This document shows, piece after piece, positions 14,465 through 21,262 of a stretch of DNA of 21,262 nucleotides. The position numbers and the translations under genes were made by a program. The notes below the pieces were generated by a model, which was not told the origin of the DNA, searched no databases, and saw only the letters and a program-made list of their open reading frames with translations. Origin of the DNA: a virus; the IMG/VR virus record IMGVR_UViG_3300031749_000037, positions 1-21,262 of that record. One strand, 5' to 3'. Within the stretch, counting starts at the first letter, position 1, and each line of letters starts with the position of its first letter.

Positions 14465-16047
14465 TCGGTCGTCTCCTTCCTGCCTTCTTCGCTCTCCGGT
14501 CCCTGCTTGTCCTTCTCCTCGCCGCCCGCCAGCAGATTCCCCTTGGGTGTGGTCTTGCGAGGATCGGAGTCGAGAATGAGACCGAGCCGGTCGGCGCGCT
14601 CGTTGTCTTTGGAGATCTGCCGGTCCACTTCTTCCTCGTCCATGCCGGTTTCGTTGATCGACATGCTCCGCGACTTCAGGCCGGCGCGGATCGCCAGGAT
14701 CTCGGCCTTGACGTCTTTCTCCGGATCGACCCAGGCCCACTTCGGCGTGTGCCACTCGACCGCAAGGTAGTCGGCGCGGTTTGCCTGGTAGTCGCGCGCA
14801 TCTAACTGGCCGGCGAGCGCCGCCTGCTCAATGAACGCCTGCCAGGTCGCACGGCAGAACTGGTAGATGAAGACGCTGTACTGGATCTGCTCGCACAGTC
14901 GGCGGAACGACAGGATGCCAGCCCGGATCGACGAGTAGTTCGTCTGCGAGAGGTCGCCGGTGAGCACGTCGTAAGGCAGGCCGATTCCGGCGGCGATCCG
15001 CAGCAACTGGAGCCGCTCGAAGGCTTCGTAGTTGCCGCCCACATCCGCCGGTTCCGTGAACTTCACGTCCTCGCCCGGGTCCAGTTCCTGCATCGTCCCG
15101 GCCTCGAGGCGGGCCTCCACCACGCCTTCCTCACTGGACGCGGCAGGACCGCCCGACTCGTTCTTCTCACCCGGCGAGGATCCGGGGAAGAACGGGTCTT
15201 CCGGATTCGTGCGGACGATGAAGGCCATCATCATCGCGGCGAACTTCTTCCGCAGTAGCTCCGCGTCGTCGTACTGATCGAGTTCCCACAAGCGCACGAG
15301 CGCGGTCGCCAGCCAGGGCACGCCGCGGAGCTGGCCCGGGCGAAGCGGCCGGAACAGGTGCATGACCTCGCTCGCCGGGACCCGCATCAACTCCAGGTAG
15401 TTCGGCGCAAAGATGCGCTCGCCGGGATGCTCCCGGTAGAAATAGTAGGCGGCGCGGCGGCCAGCGGAGTCGAACTCGATCGAGCACTTGACGGTGTGGC
15501 CTGCCGGCGTCTCGGGCGTAGGGCGTGAGACGTAATACGGCAACTGCTCGGCTTCGATCAACTGCAACTGGAGCGGAACCGTCAGCCCGTCCCGCATCGT
15601 CCGGACGTACCTGCGGACGAAGCACTCGCCGCCTTCCACCATCGACCGGAACGCAAGCGCCTGGAGGCCATAGATGTCCGTAGTGCCCGAAGCGTCAGCC
15701 TCGTTGGCCCACTGGCTCCACAGCTTCTGGATCGTCTCCTTGACAGCGTCCGTCGGATGCAGGGACTGCGGCTTGATGCCGTTGCCGACGGCGTTGCATA
15801 CCCACTCGTCCACCGCCTTCGAGGCCCAGCCATCCTTGCGGACGATGTCCCGCGAGCGCGCCACCAACTGGTCCTGCGACTGATACCAGATGGAGTTGAT
15901 GGCATCGCGAGTCGTGGTCCACGACCCCATTCGCCGCCCGGTCGTCGCCGCATCGTACGGGGCGCCGCCGGCCCGGCGCGCGGGCGGGTTGGACGCACCT
16001 CTCCCGCCCCGTGTGATGCGGGTTAGAAACGATCCAAGTTTGAACAC
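14461..16047 (-). CDS. Portal protein (lambda B-like)
   Basis: A 528-residue protein of the lambda portal family. It begins at GTG (16047-16045), with AAAGG about nine bases upstream. Recognisable parts are DQLVARSRDIVRKDGWASKA with WVCNAVGNGIKPQS (N-terminal core), GGECFVRRYVR, PLQLQLIEAEQLPYYVS, the hallmark RVPASEVMHLFRPLRPGQLR with GVPWLATAL, and YDDAELLRKKFAAMMMAF. The final part, WAWVDPEKDVKAEILAIRAG and RQISKDNERADRLGL, resembles the usual crown region. Twelve subunits form the DNA channel at the capsid vertex. The upstream neighbour is the gpW-like joiner, with a three-base gap including its stop; downstream the protease start overlaps its stop. Confidence 0.95.
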   Translation of the reverse strand: MFKLGSFLTRITRGGRGASNPPARRAGGAPYDAATTGRRMGSWTTTRDAINSIWYQSQDQLVARSRDIVRKDGWASKAVDEWVCNAVGNGIKPQSLHPTDAVKETIQKLWSQWANEADASGTTDIYGLQALAFRSMVEGGECFVRRYVRTMRDGLTVPLQLQLIEAEQLPYYVSRPTPETPAGHTVKCSIEFDSAGRRAAYYFYREHPGERIFAPNYLELMRVPASEVMHLFRPLRPGQLRGVPWLATALVRLWELDQYDDAELLRKKFAAMMMAFIVRTNPEDPFFPGSSPGEKNESGGPAASSEEGVVEARLEAGTMQELDPGEDVKFTEPADVGGNYEAFERLQLLRIAAGIGLPYDVLTGDLSQTNYSSIRAGILSFRRLCEQIQYSVFIYQFCRATWQAFIEQAALAGQLDARDYQANRADYLAVEWHTPKWAWVDPEKDVKAEILAIRAGLKSRSMSINETGMDEEEVDRQISKDNERADRLGLILDSDPRKTTPKGNLLAGGEEKDKQGPESEEGRKETTE

Positions 16048-16049
16048 GG

Positions 16050-16250
16050 TCAGAAGCCTTTGCTCGACGAGAGTCGGTACTGGCGGCGGCGACGGGTAGC
16101 CGGGTTGAGTTCCTTTTCGATGGCGGCGATCACGCGTTCCATCTCGTTCAGGGAACGGTAGACCGTCGTGCGCCCCTCAAACGAGACGGTCGTGACGCCG
16201 GAGGCGTAGGCCTCTTTGATTGCGTCCAGGTGTGCCTGCGTCCACGCCAT
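16050..16250 (-). CDS. gpW-like head-tail joining protein
   Basis: A 66-residue protein: AWTQAHLDAIKEAYASGVTT, VSFEGRTTVYRSLNEMERVI, and AAIEKELNP with a basic RRRRQYR tail. This is the alpha-beta-beta-alpha layout of lambda gpW, including the strand pair V-x-x-EGRTTVYRS. gpW sits under the portal as part of the connector and is needed for DNA stabilisation and tail joining. The gene starts three bases after the terminase TGA, with the G-rich GGTGGTGA nearby, and ends just before the portal GTG. Size equals lambda gpW (68 residues). Confidence 0.88.
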   Translation of the reverse strand: MAWTQAHLDAIKEAYASGVTTVSFEGRTTVYRSLNEMERVIAAIEKELNPATRRRRQYRLSSSKGF

Positions 16251-16253
16251 CGA

Positions 16254-18176
16254 TCACCACCCAAAGCGCCCAACGATTCTGCGGCCCGTGCGGGATCTCG
16301 CCGGCTTTGCCGGAGCGGGCGGTTCCGGCTTGACTGAGGGCCGCGACGGGACGTGTGCGCCCATGCGTTCCTCCATCGCGCGCCAGTGCTTTTCCTGGTA
16401 GCGGTCAAGACCGATGCGTGCGGCCGCCGCGCGGGCGTAGACCCGGCAATCGAGCGCCTCGTTGCGCTCGCGCATCTTCTGCCACTCGTGCCGCCGGTAG
16501 CCTTTCACGAGCTTGGTCACCAACTGCTCGGCGGTGAGCTGCTTGAAATACTCATCGCTGTAGTGCGGGAAATGGCAGTAGCCCGGCGGGAAGGAGATGC
16601 CGTTTGCCAGGTCCTCGTCCGTGGGCCGTTCGAGGCGCAGCCACCGGTACAGCTCCTCCTTGGCCATGCCCGAGTTCACCGGCCACACACGGACGCCCCG
16701 TTTCAACTTCGCGCCCAAGGGCCCGACCTCGACCGGAGACGCCGACCCGACGAGCGCCGGCGCCCTCGAGTCGCCTTTGATGACAAGCACGCGGCCGCCC
16801 TGCCGGCGGGCCCACTGGTACACCTCCGTGGTGGCGAAACCAGAGTCCACCGCCAGTTGCAGGATGGGCAACTCCACACCGCTCGCCGCCGGGTACGTCT
16901 CGTTGAGCAGCGCCGTCAGTTTTTCCCATACCGCCACGCGCGACGTGTCGCCTTCGAACACCCGATAGTCGACGGACCACGACTCCTTACCGCGCCCGTA
17001 CGCGACGACTTCCACTTCGATCCGGTCCTTCTGGACGTCAGCGCCGGCCACGAGGAACAGCCCGCCGCGCGGAACAGTGCCGACCTTGTACTGCTCCCGC
17101 CGGTCGTACAGCTTCTGCCAGTCCGGAGCCTCGCCGAGCAGGGTCCACGTCTCGCCCAGGACGGTGTTGACGAAAACCTGGAGCAGCGCGGGGTTCTTCT
17201 GCGCCTGCTCGAAGTGTTTGGCGGCATCCGACCAGGCGAACCAACCGACCGGCGAATAGAGGCTCGACAGGTGAAAACCCGCCGTGCGCCCGTCGCCCGC
17301 CGCCCCAGCCCGCCACTGGCCGCGCGCCAGCATCCAGTGCTTCTGGTGATTCTGGATCTCCTGGCCGCAGTGCTCGCAGACGTAGACGACCTTCTCGGGC
17401 TGGCCCTTCGGCCACCGCAGTTGCGCGAACTTCAAAACCTGGAACTCGCGGCACACCGGGCACGGCACCCAGTAGCGGCGTTGGTCGCTCTCCTCGAACG
17501 CCGCCTCGATCCGGCTCATGCCCGTAATCTTCGGCGTCGAGCACAGGAACACCTTGCGGCGCGCGAACGTGCGCGTGCGCGCCATGGCCAGGTTGACCGG
17601 GTCCCCCTCGCCTTCCACATCGCCCGGGTAGGCGTCCACCTCATCCAGAAACAGGAAGCGGGCCGCCATCGAGCGGAGACCGACCGCGGAATTCGCGCCG
17701 GTCATCACCAGGACGCCGCCGGGGAACTCCTTCGAAAGGACTGTGTTCCCCGAGTCTCGGGACCGCGGACTCTGCACGAGATTCCGCAGCACTTCGGACT
17801 CCTCGATCAGCGGATCGACGCGCTGCTTCGAGTTGCGCTTCGCCATCTCGACCGTGGGCTGCACGGCCATCATCGGACCCGGCGCCTGGTGCACCACGTA
17901 TCCGATCCAGTTGTTCCCACACTCGGTGCCCCCGATCTGCGCGCCCTTCATAAACACCACACGCTCGACCGGAGATGACGGCGAGAGGCAGTCCATGATC
18001 TCGCGCAGGTACGGCGTGCGATCGGTGCGCCAAGGCCCCGGCTCGGCTGACGCTCGCTGCGAGAGCGTGCGGTACTTGTCGGCCCATTGCGAGATGGTCA
18101 GCAGCGGGTCGGGCCGCGCGCCCGCGCAGGCGGCGCCCGAGTAGATCTCCTCAGCCGTTGGAGTCTGCAAACTCAT
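16254..18176 (-). CDS. Terminase large subunit (GpA family)
   Basis: A 640-residue packaging motor with ATPase and nuclease. ATPase: Q-motif region about 30-60, Walker-A-like K77GAQIGGTE, Walker B FLFLDEVD (D178, E179), coupling motif STP (213-215). A four-cysteine element, CPVC (239-242) with CEHC (267-270), lies after the ATPase and probably binds zinc. Nuclease: D380 in GADVQKDRIEVEV, D444 in LAVDSG, and D576 in ALDCRVYA are candidate metal ligands, by comparison with the GpA nuclease; D380 is the likely equivalent of lambda gpA D401. A Pro/Arg-rich tail (about 610-640) would bind the portal. The ATG overlaps the small terminase stop by 26 bases. The length matches lambda gpA (641). Confidence 0.96.
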   Translation of the reverse strand: MSLQTPTAEEIYSGAACAGARPDPLLTISQWADKYRTLSQRASAEPGPWRTDRTPYLREIMDCLSPSSPVERVVFMKGAQIGGTECGNNWIGYVVHQAPGPMMAVQPTVEMAKRNSKQRVDPLIEESEVLRNLVQSPRSRDSGNTVLSKEFPGGVLVMTGANSAVGLRSMAARFLFLDEVDAYPGDVEGEGDPVNLAMARTRTFARRKVFLCSTPKITGMSRIEAAFEESDQRRYWVPCPVCREFQVLKFAQLRWPKGQPEKVVYVCEHCGQEIQNHQKHWMLARGQWRAGAAGDGRTAGFHLSSLYSPVGWFAWSDAAKHFEQAQKNPALLQVFVNTVLGETWTLLGEAPDWQKLYDRREQYKVGTVPRGGLFLVAGADVQKDRIEVEVVAYGRGKESWSVDYRVFEGDTSRVAVWEKLTALLNETYPAASGVELPILQLAVDSGFATTEVYQWARRQGGRVLVIKGDSRAPALVGSASPVEVGPLGAKLKRGVRVWPVNSGMAKEELYRWLRLERPTDEDLANGISFPPGYCHFPHYSDEYFKQLTAEQLVTKLVKGYRRHEWQKMRERNEALDCRVYARAAAARIGLDRYQEKHWRAMEERMGAHVPSRPSVKPEPPAPAKPARSRTGRRIVGRFGW

Positions 18177-18633
18177 TCAGGGCCTTCCGGATCTCTGTCG
18201 CGAGGATCTCGTAGCACTTGCCTGCTTCTGTCTCCGCGGCGAGCAAGGCCGCAACGCGGTCGGGGATGTTCAGCAGGTGATCCCGGAACTGCCGGAACCT
18301 GTTGAAGGCCGCCACCTGCACCTCATCCTTCGACACCAGCTTCGCGATGCGCTCTTCGTACTCGATCTTTGCGAGCCGCGCCTGGTAGTGCTCCCGCACG
18401 GCCCGCGCCTTGGTGTACTGGCTGGCGCCGAACCCCGTGCCGTCGTCGTCACCGTGTCCGCCTACCGCCGGAGCGTACTCGCGCGTGTTCCGCGCCCACT
18501 CCTGATCGGCGACCTCCGGGTCGATCCGGCCATCCGGCAAAGTCGAGATGCGGCCTGCCTGAATGGCCTTCTGGACGGCCAGGACCGCTACACCGCGATG
18601 CCGGGCATATGCCCGTTGGCTCATTGCCGCCAT
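18151..18633 (-). CDS. Terminase small subunit (Nu1-like)
   Basis: A 160-residue DNA-binding protein. N-terminal MSQRAYARHRGVAVLAVQKA with GRISTLPDGRIDPEVADQEW is the winged helix-turn-helix seen in Nu1-type and phage-terminase small subunits. Residues 60-75 are acidic and Gly-rich. The second half has coiled helices (YTKARAVREHYQARLAKIEY, EVQVAAFNRFRQFRDHLLNI) that would carry oligomerisation and the gpA-binding region. It binds packaging sites and stimulates the large subunit. Either ATG at 18633 or that at 18624 may be used; no strong Shine-Dalgarno site separates them. The 3' end overlaps the large subunit start by 26 bases. It is the first gene of the late operon seen here. Confidence 0.85.
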   Translation of the reverse strand: MAAMSQRAYARHRGVAVLAVQKAIQAGRISTLPDGRIDPEVADQEWARNTREYAPAVGGHGDDDGTGFGASQYTKARAVREHYQARLAKIEYEERIAKLVSKDEVQVAAFNRFRQFRDHLLNIPDRVAALLAAETEAGKCYEILATEIRKALNEFADSNG

Positions 18634-18709
18634 CGATCTATTTCCCGAAGATTCCGCTTGCTATTCCGTTTGACCGAAGGGATGAATGGACCTGCAAGGA
18701 GATAAGCAG
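18634..18709 (+). promoter_or_regulatory. Leader copy 1 (promoter/5'UTR of the DUF3489 cassette)
   Basis: Bases 18675-18709 match 19290-19324 at 31 of 35 positions, with 17 identical bases at the 3' end, TGCAAGGAGATAAGCAG. Weaker similarity extends about 30 bases further upstream. In both copies a TTGC-starting hexamer lies 17 bases before GATGAA, a possible but weak -35/-10 pair. Copy 1 carries an ATG at 18686, but the better start for the gene is 18731, behind its own AAAGGA. Confidence 0.55.
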
Positions 18710-18730
18710 CAGCGGAAAGGAACCACGAAC

Positions 18731-19204
18731 ATGAAAAACGCCAGCAAAGCCAAAACCAGCAAGACGCCGAAGGCCAGCAACCCGGCCTCCAAAGCCGCCA
18801 CCAAGAAGGGCGCGAACGCGCCCACCAGACACGCCACCGCGAAGCCGGCCGGCGGGAAGCAGACCGGCGCGCTCAGCCCGGAGAAGCTCGATCAGGTCCA
18901 GGCCGTGGCCAACTCCGGTGTGACCAACCCTGAGATCCTCGAAGCCGCGGTCGATGCGATCATCAAGGCCCCGGCGCCCGCCAAGCAGGAGAAGCCCGAA
19001 GCCCGCGACGGCAGCAAGAAGGCGGTGGTCCTCGCCATGCTGCGCCGCGAGGGCGGCGCCACCCTGGGCGAGATCGCGAAGGAGACCGACTGGCAGCTCC
19101 ACAGCATCCGGGGCTTCCTGAGCGGCCAGATCGCCAAGAAGATGGGCATCAAGATCGAGTCCACCAAAGCCGACGGCGGGAAGCGGCGCTACCACATCGC
19201 GTAG
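18731..19204 (+). CDS. DUF3489 protein with basic histone-like N-terminal tail
   Basis: A 157-residue protein from the ATG at 18731 (AAAGGA about nine bases before); a longer frame from 18686 includes the leader. Residues 1-50 are Lys/Ala/Thr/Pro-rich and probably disordered, like linker histone tails. Residues 93-157 form the DUF3489 core: SKKAVVLAMLRREGGATLGE, IAKETDWQLHSIRGFLSGQI and KKMGIKIESTKADGGKRRYHI, which looks like a winged helix-turn-helix. The function of the family is not established; DNA binding is inferred. It is monocistronic, with a dedicated leader and terminator, oriented away from the late operon. The family is common in proteobacterial and other soil-bacterial genomes and prophages. 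Confidence 0.85.
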   Translation: MKNASKAKTSKTPKASNPASKAATKKGANAPTRHATAKPAGGKQTGALSPEKLDQVQAVANSGVTNPEILEAAVDAIIKAPAPAKQEKPEARDGSKKAVVLAMLRREGGATLGEIAKETDWQLHSIRGFLSGQIAKKMGIKIESTKADGGKRRYHIA

Positions 19205-19222
19205 CAACCTTCGCCCGAAGAT

Positions 19223-19250
19223 CGCCGCCCCGGAAGCGGGCGGCGTTTTT
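19223..19250 (+). terminator. Rho-independent terminator after the DUF3489 gene
   Basis: An 8-bp GC stem, CGCCGCCC (19223-19230) with GGGCGGCG (19238-19245), seven-base loop, then TTTTT at 19246-19250. It lies 19 bases after the stop codon. Confidence 0.9.
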
Positions 19251-19261
19251 CGTTCTTCCCG

Positions 19262-19324
19262 CGATTATTCCCTTGCCTTCTTCGCGCACCGAAGTGATGA
19301 ATCGTCATGCAAGGAGATAAGCAG
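19262..19324 (+). promoter_or_regulatory. Leader copy 2 (promoter/5'UTR of the 109-residue cassette)
   Basis: Second copy of the leader. The conserved block at 19290-19324 ends in AAGGAGATAAGCAG directly before the ATG at 19325, placing AAGGAG eight bases from it, an ideal ribosome-binding site. The TTGC-17-GATGAA spacing seen in copy 1 is kept. An ATG at 19307 inside the leader is probably not the start. Confidence 0.6.
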
Positions 19325-19654
19325 ATGGCCAAAGCCAGAACCAAGCAGACGAAAGAGGCGCCCACGCCGGGATTCGCGATCCGGATCACTCCTCAAACGG
19401 AACTGGGCCTCGCGATGTTGATCGCAGAGACCGAGGATGGCCGCTACGAACCGGTCGCGGTGGTGGCCTCGGTTGCGGAGGCGCAGGAGATCGCGAAAAG
19501 CGACTTCGCCCGCCGCGTCAAAGAGATCTCGATGGGTTGCGAGGACGTGGCCTGCCCGGCGCGCTACGCTATCTGGGCGCAGGGCCTGGGCGGCGACTAC
19601 AAGCCGCTCCGCGACTACACCATCGAGGGCGCCGAACCCCACATCGAGTGGTAG
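19325..19654 (+). CDS. Conserved hypothetical protein, 109 residues
   Basis: The ATG at 19325 is chosen because it follows the shared leader's AAGGAG at eight bases. After a basic start (AKARTKQTKEAPTPG) the protein has FAIRITPQTELGLAMLIAET, then YEPVAVVASVAEAQEIAKSD and RYAIWAQGLGGDYKPLRDYT, a compact alpha/beta domain with two cysteines (C-x4-C around residues 72-77). I do not recognise an established family, though I recall similar small ORFs near DUF3489 genes. It is single, with its own leader and terminator, and ends opposite the methyltransferase gene. Sharing a leader with the DUF3489 gene suggests common control. Confidence 0.75.
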   Translation: MAKARTKQTKEAPTPGFAIRITPQTELGLAMLIAETEDGRYEPVAVVASVAEAQEIAKSDFARRVKEISMGCEDVACPARYAIWAQGLGGDYKPLRDYTIEGAEPHIEW

Positions 19655-19673
19655 CCGGCAAGGCTCCCCTCGG

Positions 19674-19697
19674 CCGCCCGGCGACGGGCGGTTTTTC
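19674..19697 (+). terminator. Rho-independent terminator after the 109-residue gene
   Basis: CCGCCCG (19674-19680), GCGA loop, CGGGCGG (19685-19691), then TTTTT (19692-19696). It lies between the convergent ends of this gene and the methyltransferase gene and overlaps the latter's stop codon. Confidence 0.88.
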
Positions 19698-20955
19698 AGT
19701 TCACGGCCACTGCATTCTCCTTCGCCACATCGTCGAACGCCCGCCCGGTAGCTTCCTGCATGGCGTGACCGCCCGTGAATTCCTGCCAGCGGCGAACGAT
19801 CACGTCGCAGTACCTGGGCTCGAGTTCGACGATCCGCGCCTGCCGCCCGGTCTTCTCGCACGCGATCAGCGTCGAGCCCGAGCCGCCGAACGGATCAAGC
19901 ACGGTGTCGCGGCTCTTGCTGCTGTTCCGGATCGCCCGGTCGACGAGTTCGACGGGCTTCATCGTCGGGTGCAGGTCGTTCACCACCGGCTTCTTCACGA
20001 ACCACACGTCGCCCTGATCGCGGGCCCCGCACCAGTAGTGCTCGGCGCCTTCCTTCCAGCCGTAGAGCATCGGCTCGTACTGCCGCTGGTAATCCGACCG
20101 GCCCATCGTGAACGTGTTCTTCGCCCAGATGACGAACGTGGACCAGTGGCCGCCGGCCTCGCGGAAGACCCTCTGCAGCGTGTGCAATTCCGAAGACGAC
20201 ATGCAAATGTACACCGCACCCTTCGTGACTGCCAGGATGTTGGCGCAGGCCTGCTGAAGGAACCGCTCGAAATCCGCTCCCAGGTTGTCGTTGGCGATCT
20301 TCCGGTTCTTCTTTCGGAGCTTGTCCTTCATCGTCGCGCCGTAGTTCACGTTGTACGGCGGGTCGGTGAAGACCATATCGGCGAGGCCTCCGGCGAGGAC
20401 CTTTTCGACGGACTCGATCTGCGTGGCGTCGCCGCACAGCAGGCGGTGATTGCCCAGCACCCAGATGTCGCCGGGAGCGGTTACCGGACGCTCAGGCGCC
20501 TCCGGAACGGCGTCGTCGTCCGTGAGGCCCGCGCCCGGCTCCGCTTCGGGATCGGCGAGCAGGGTTTCCAACTCATCGTCGGTGAAGCCGACCAGGTCGA
20601 GGTTGAAGCCGTCCTCCTCGAGCGTGGCCAACTCCACACGCAGCATCTCTTCGTCCCAACCGGCGTTGAGCGCCAGCCGGTTGTCGGCCAGCACCAGCGC
20701 GCGGCGCTGGGTTTCGGTCAGGTGGTCGAGGACGATGACCGGAACTTCGGTCATGCCCAGTTTGCGGGCGGCGAGCAGGCGGGCGTGGCCGGCGATGACG
20801 ATGCTGTCGGCGCCGGCAAGAATCGGATTGGTCCACCCGAACTCGGCGATTGACGCCGCGATCTGGGCGACCTGTTCGTCACTGTGCGTGCGCGCATTCC
20901 GGGCGAACGGAATCAGCTTCTCGACCGGCCACGCCGCGACCTGCAAGCTCGTCAT
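19696..20955 (-). CDS. ParB-like / beta-class DNA (N6-adenine or N4-cytosine) methyltransferase fusion
   Basis: A 419-residue protein. N-terminal residues about 8-90 are a ParB/Srx-type domain: LIPFARNARTHSDEQVAQIA, then EFGWTNPILAG, and GHARLLAARKLGMTEVPVIV with GHAR (56-59) in place of the GHRR motif. An acidic linker (about 125-160) follows. The C-terminal half is a methyltransferase: DPPY at 198-201 (motif IV) comes before the SAM-binding FGGSGST at 356-362 (motif I), the order of the beta class. HPTMKPVELVDRAI precedes motif I as usual. Such fusions are common in phages and plasmids; they methylate DNA and may protect it from host restriction. No restriction nuclease is seen nearby, so it appears solitary. 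The start overlaps the preceding stop (ATGA). Confidence 0.93.
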   Translation of the reverse strand: MTSLQVAAWPVEKLIPFARNARTHSDEQVAQIAASIAEFGWTNPILAGADSIVIAGHARLLAARKLGMTEVPVIVLDHLTETQRRALVLADNRLALNAGWDEEMLRVELATLEEDGFNLDLVGFTDDELETLLADPEAEPGAGLTDDDAVPEAPERPVTAPGDIWVLGNHRLLCGDATQIESVEKVLAGGLADMVFTDPPYNVNYGATMKDKLRKKNRKIANDNLGADFERFLQQACANILAVTKGAVYICMSSSELHTLQRVFREAGGHWSTFVIWAKNTFTMGRSDYQRQYEPMLYGWKEGAEHYWCGARDQGDVWFVKKPVVNDLHPTMKPVELVDRAIRNSSKSRDTVLDPFGGSGSTLIACEKTGRQARIVELEPRYCDVIVRRWQEFTGGHAMQEATGRAFDDVAKENAVAVN

Positions 20956-21119
20956 GCTTTGGTGGGTTGAGCGGACTTTTGGAACAGGCCGAGCGCGTTG
21001 TGCAGGTCGACGATCCTAGCGATCATCGGCACGACCACGGTGACGAGCTTGTCCCAACTGAACTGCTTGGTGAGGTCCGTGCTGGCGTCGTACGCGGACT
21101 TGAGCACGTCCAGCACCAA
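20952..21119 (-). CDS. Short ORF coupled to the ParB-methyltransferase gene
   Basis: The open frame ends in TGA at 20954-20952, sharing ATGA with the methyltransferase start. Reading upstream it gives a helical peptide with DVLKSAYDASTDLTKQFSWD, then KLVTVVVPMIARIVDLHNAL and GLFQKSAQ, and is open back to a stop at 21164-21162. No ATG lies at a sensible place; TTG at 21119 or GTG at 21116 are candidates, giving 54-55 residues, next to GGAG at 21123-21120. The middle (TVVVPMIARIV) is hydrophobic but too short for a sure membrane segment. The family is not recognised. The 4-base overlap and clean amphipathic pattern make it probably real. The start is uncertain. Confidence 0.5.
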   Translation of the reverse strand: MVLDVLKSAYDASTDLTKQFSWDKLVTVVVPMIARIVDLHNALGLFQKSAQPTKA

Positions 21120-21262
21120 CTCCAGCTTCTTCTTTTTATGTTGTGCACAACATAACAGGAATTATGTTGTCACCGGAGTTATGTTGTGAAGGCCCGCCGC
21201 TGGCCGATTTTGTTGGGGCTTTGCGTGAGGCCAACACAACATAATTTGTTATAGGGAGCGGA
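21120..21262. other. AT-rich intergenic region with operator-like repeats
   Basis: 143 bases without a convincing gene on either strand. It is clearly more AT-rich than the rest of the window. It holds the repeat cluster listed separately and an imperfect hairpin, TGTTGG (21211-21216) with CCAACA (21231-21236). A promoter toward the methyltransferase operon is expected here, but no firm -35/-10 pair was found. Confidence 0.6.
21136..21244. promoter_or_regulatory. Cluster of five TTATGTTGT operator-like sites, including a 20-bp palindrome
   Basis: The 9-mer TTATGTTGT occurs on the plus strand at 21136, 21162 and 21179 and on the minus strand at 21147-21155 and 21236-21244. The first two, separated by GC, form a perfect 20-base palindrome (21136-21155). 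Spacers between adjacent copies are 2, 6, 8 and 48 bases. This looks like a set of dimer and half sites for a transcriptional regulator controlling the minus-strand operon, or the divergent gene beyond the edge. An iteron-type origin is an alternative. Confidence 0.7.

Noticed and set aside
14465-14755. Upstream extension of the protease frame
   Set aside because: Overlaps the portal C-terminus and reads as Arg-rich shadow; the GTG at 14464 has a good Shine-Dalgarno site and a GTGA overlap.
21201-21240. Hairpin TGTTGG/CCAACA as a terminator
   Set aside because: Only six pairs with a 14-base loop and no T-run after it on either strand.
21136-21244. Repeat cluster as a CRISPR array
   Set aside because: Repeats are only 9 bases, occur in both orientations and have spacers of 2-48 bases; no cas gene is near.

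Overview
This 21.3 kb, high-GC window reads as the late (virion morphogenesis) region of a temperate-type siphovirus or integrated prophage with lambda-like gene order. Nearly all genes lie on the minus strand, so the late operon runs from about 18.6 kb down to position 1. In transcription order it holds: small terminase (Nu1-like), large terminase (GpA family), gpW-like joiner, portal, S49 capsid protease with a nested Nu3-like scaffold, cement protein, major capsid protein, an 85-residue and a 160-residue structural protein, FII-like stopper, tail-completion protein, tail terminator, a 51-residue protein, tail tube, tail-assembly chaperone with a -1 frameshift extension, tape measure, then tail-tip and fibre genes running off the left edge. 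Many junctions are ATGA or TGATG overlaps, or have strong Shine-Dalgarno sites. No integrase, lysis, replication or host gene is visible, so the host is not fixed. The base composition and the DUF3489 cassette fit a high-GC soil bacterium (Acidobacteriota or Proteobacteria are possible), but that is inference.

The right end (18.6-21.3 kb) is different. Two small plus-strand cassettes, a DUF3489 protein and a 109-residue unknown, each follow nearly the same 35-base leader and each end in a strong intrinsic terminator. They face a minus-strand ParB-like/DNA methyltransferase fusion, which is coupled to a short upstream ORF. Upstream of that is an AT-rich gene-free stretch with five copies of a 9-base motif in both orientations, including a perfect 20-base palindrome. 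It looks like an operator cluster.

Within the tail module one plus-strand gene (3729-4181) interrupts the operon between the tape measure and the next tail gene. It has lower GC and encodes a small protein with one C-terminal membrane segment, so it looks like a moron. The tail-fibre end contains a kelch-like protein with a duplicated insert and a protein built of 20-residue and 9-residue tandem repeats.

The clearest hidden features are the frameshift signal at 7820-7785 (a U-run over the stop codon followed at once by a GC-rich hairpin), which joins a chaperone to a four-cysteine extension with no ATG or GTG start near its 5' end; the internal start at 13513 for the scaffold inside the protease gene; the duplicated leader; and the operator array at the right edge.
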